Assembly: GCA_011605865.1 (NCBI GenBank)
Contig: JAAOZI010000031.1
Coordinates: 1 to 64,000, forward strand
Source: Archaeoglobales archaeon
Lineage (GTDB): Archaea; Halobacteriota; Archaeoglobi; Archaeoglobales; Archaeoglobaceae
DNA length: 64,000 nucleotides
Reading direction: 5' to 3'
The position numbers and the translations under genes were made by a program. Position 1 is the stretch's first letter. Each line of letters opens with the position of its first letter. Positions 61,782 to 64,000 of this stretch are shown piece by piece. The notes below the pieces were generated by a model. It did not search any database and was not told where the DNA came from. It saw nothing but the letters and a program-made list of their open reading frames with translations.

Positions 61782-61783
61782 TT

Positions 61784-63139
61784 TCACACCTCCGCAAAAA
61801 TCCATTTGCCAGGATCTGCAACTCCCCCCTTCACCTTTCCTCCAAGTGTGTTGAAAACTTCTTTGAGCACAGCAACGGCGAGCGGATGCATCATCATGAA
61901 AACATCGACTCCCGCCAGCGAAAGCGTCAGTCCAGTTATTATCTCCCAAATCGGGCCGCGAAGTTCCCTCGGACCCCATGGTGTATCTCCCTCGATTGGC
62001 GATTCGGTCATCCAAGCCTCTCTGGCACCCCAGGCATTGGTTGTTCCGCTGGAAATTGGGAAGTTCAGCTCTTCATCCCCTTTGAGCCCACTTATCCTTA
62101 TTCTCTCCATGTTTGTGAATGCGTAGTCAAGACCATAGCCGAGAGCGGCAGTCGTTGGATCCATTACGATACTATTTCTTGGCATGTTTGCCCTTTTTAG
62201 AAGATATCTATTTAGCATCTTCTGGTTGTTTATATCTAACTGGGTCCAGCTTAGAACCACGTGCCCGTATTTTTTAGCTGCTTCGCAAATTCTTTGCCAG
62301 TCTGTGTCCAGCGTCGCGCTTGCAAGCATGACTCTTTCTCCTTCGGCTACTTCAGCTGCCTTTTCCAAAACTTCGGGATCTTTGTCTTTGTTTCCGCTTC
62401 CTCCAATGATGATTGGGCACTTTACCGCCTGCAGAACATCTTCGACAACTTTAGCGGCCTCGCTTGCTGGTGTGTTCTCGAGCAGGGGATCTGTGCTTAC
62501 TAGGTGTATCGTTACCATATCGGCACCAAACTTTTTCACACACTTTTTCGCCCACTCGGCAGGGCTACCCACAACATCTTCGTAGTGAACTTTTACGGCT
62601 TTTGCCAAAGCTGGAGGACGATCAAAGACATCTATTGCTATTGCAGGTAAATTTGGTTGCGGTTTATCGAATATGTAAAATGGAAGACTTTTCTCACCTC
62701 CAAGCTTAATCACGTAATCTCTTGTACCTCCATCGGCTCTAGTTGCTCCGAGTACGACTTCCTCTATATAGCCTGTGTACTCAACCTTTGCAGGTTCGAA
62801 TCTCGCTTCAATGAGTTTCTCTGGAATAGCTGGCTTTGCCGGAACTTCAACTTTGGCAACTGGGGCTGCTATCTGTGTTGGAACTTGTAACTGGAAGGGC
62901 ATCTGTATTCCCAGCATTGAGGACAACCTCTGCATGTATGTTAGGGCCATGTTTGCATGGTATAGGAAATTTCCCAGCTCGCTCAAAAGCGAATAAAGTG
63001 CTGTAAATGCTGTTAGGTCTACTGCAGAACCTTCAAGCTCGATCTCGAGGTCTCCATCTATTTTTACGTCCTCTATAACTTCTACGTCGTATTTCTTGAG
63101 CAAAGCCAAAAAATCTTCAAGCGTGAATCTTTTCGCCAA
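61784..63139 (-). CDS. cdhD: Acetyl-CoA decarbonylase/synthase delta subunit
   Basis: VGSPAEWAKKCVKKFGADMVTIHLVSTDP; MDPTTAALGYGLDYAFTNMERIR. Confidence 0.95.
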   Translation of the reverse strand: MAKRFTLEDFLALLKKYDVEVIEDVKIDGDLEIELEGSAVDLTAFTALYSLLSELGNFLYHANMALTYMQRLSSMLGIQMPFQLQVPTQIAAPVAKVEVPAKPAIPEKLIEARFEPAKVEYTGYIEEVVLGATRADGGTRDYVIKLGGEKSLPFYIFDKPQPNLPAIAIDVFDRPPALAKAVKVHYEDVVGSPAEWAKKCVKKFGADMVTIHLVSTDPLLENTPASEAAKVVEDVLQAVKCPIIIGGSGNKDKDPEVLEKAAEVAEGERVMLASATLDTDWQRICEAAKKYGHVVLSWTQLDINNQKMLNRYLLKRANMPRNSIVMDPTTAALGYGLDYAFTNMERIRISGLKGDEELNFPISSGTTNAWGAREAWMTESPIEGDTPWGPRELRGPIWEIITGLTLSLAGVDVFMMMHPLAVAVLKEVFNTLGGKVKGGVADPGKWIFAEV

Positions 63140-63143
63140 TATC

Positions 63144-63896
63144 TCACCCCTTCAAAAATACTTCAGCAACCTTACGCATCCTCCTATAAACTTCCGAACT
63201 TTCATCAAGATTAACTACAGGTAAACCTTTCAGGTCAAGTTCTACAACTCTCTCATCATAGGGCAAAACTTCCAGAAGCTTCATTTTCTCTCTTTCAGAA
63301 AACTCCCTAATTCTTTTTTCGGCTTCTTCGCTTGAAATTCTATTCGCTATGAGCATTATATCTTTAAAGTTCAGCTTCAATTCCTTCACCAGTTGTTTAA
63401 TTCTGCTTGCAGTGGCTAAGCCTTTCTTTGACATGTCAGTTACAACTATGACGTAGTCTGCACTGTCTATTGTCTTTCTGCTAAAATGCTCAAGCCCCGC
63501 TTCACTGTCTATTATAACGAATTCATAGTGCCTGGTTAGCTTTCTGAGGATTCCTCTGAGTAAAGAATTTGCAAAGCAGTAGCAACCTTCTCCTTCGGGA
63601 CGACCCATAACAAGCAAATCAAAGCCGTTGCACTCACAAATAGTTTCATAGATTTTTCCTTCGAGCCACTGCTCCTTGTTCATGGTTCCCATTTCGTCTC
63701 GGCTCACTTGAAATATTTCTCTAACATCACCCAGTGTTCTCTCAACTTCAACACCCAGTGCATCGCTCAGATTGCTGTCCGGGTCTGCATCAACCGCTAG
63801 AACCTTTCTCGATTTTTTTGAAATAAAATGGATGAGCAGAGCTGATACCAACGTTTTTCCTGTTCCTCCTTTGCCAGTTACAGCAATTGCTGTCAT
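63144..63896 (-). CDS. CooC/AcsF-type CODH nickel-insertion P-loop ATPase
   Basis: MTAIAVTGKGGTGKTLVSALLIHF; AVDADPDSNLSDALG. Confidence 0.9.
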   Translation of the reverse strand: MTAIAVTGKGGTGKTLVSALLIHFISKKSRKVLAVDADPDSNLSDALGVEVERTLGDVREIFQVSRDEMGTMNKEQWLEGKIYETICECNGFDLLVMGRPEGEGCYCFANSLLRGILRKLTRHYEFVIIDSEAGLEHFSRKTIDSADYVIVVTDMSKKGLATASRIKQLVKELKLNFKDIMLIANRISSEEAEKRIREFSEREKMKLLEVLPYDERVVELDLKGLPVVNLDESSEVYRRMRKVAEVFLKG

Positions 63897-64000
63897 TCCT
63901 CTTCCTCAATTATCAGCTCAGGGATTTTTATTTCAGCCCCGACTAGGATAAGCTTAATTTTCTTGATTTCCTTCTCCATCACTTCTCCCCCTTCTTTTTC
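63893..64000 (-). CDS. C-terminal end of an upstream CDS, possibly ACDS beta subunit (CdhC)
   Basis: Partial: EKEGGEVMEKEIKKIKLILVGAEIKIPELIIEEEE*. Identity inferred mainly from operon position. Confidence 0.35.
   Translation of the reverse strand, partial: EKEGGEVMEKEIKKIKLILVGAEIKIPELIIEEEE

Overview
This window is a gene-dense thermophilic euryarchaeal chromosome segment. Gene content points to an Archaeoglobales-like organism: Mtd, Cdh/ACS subunits, SepS, PolD small subunit, TFB, Gar1, RNase P Rpp21, LonB, inositol-1-P synthase and the HcyS/HcyF homocysteine pair. Most of it is ordinary housekeeping DNA in tight co-directional strings with many ATGA-type overlaps. The unusual layer falls into four groups. 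(1) At least eight scattered remnants of TnpB-type (IS605/IS607/IS1341-like) transposons. They include two or three short MITE-like derivatives that keep a conserved left end fused to a highly structured 3' end, which resembles the omegaRNA region of tnpB elements. One copy ends 2-4 nt before a tRNA-Ala(CGC) gene. Several copies border truncated genes (thi4 3' fragment, acyl-CoA synthetase 3' fragment). (2) Several otherwise intact genes are interrupted by single-nucleotide frameshifts in A-rich or homopolymer tracts: a TrmJ-like methyltransferase, a DUF1614 membrane protein and a tRNA-guanine transglycosylase. (3) That TGT looks bacterial/queuine-type rather than the archaeosine type. (4) There are unusual fusions and overlaps: TsaA/TrmO-FmdE, HPS-RraA, a Gar1 tail encoded out of frame over the TFB N-terminus, and the divergent DP1/signal peptidase starts around a single CATG. 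No CRISPR array, rRNA or intact transposase was seen. All calls come from reading the sequence and the supplied translations; no database search was run.
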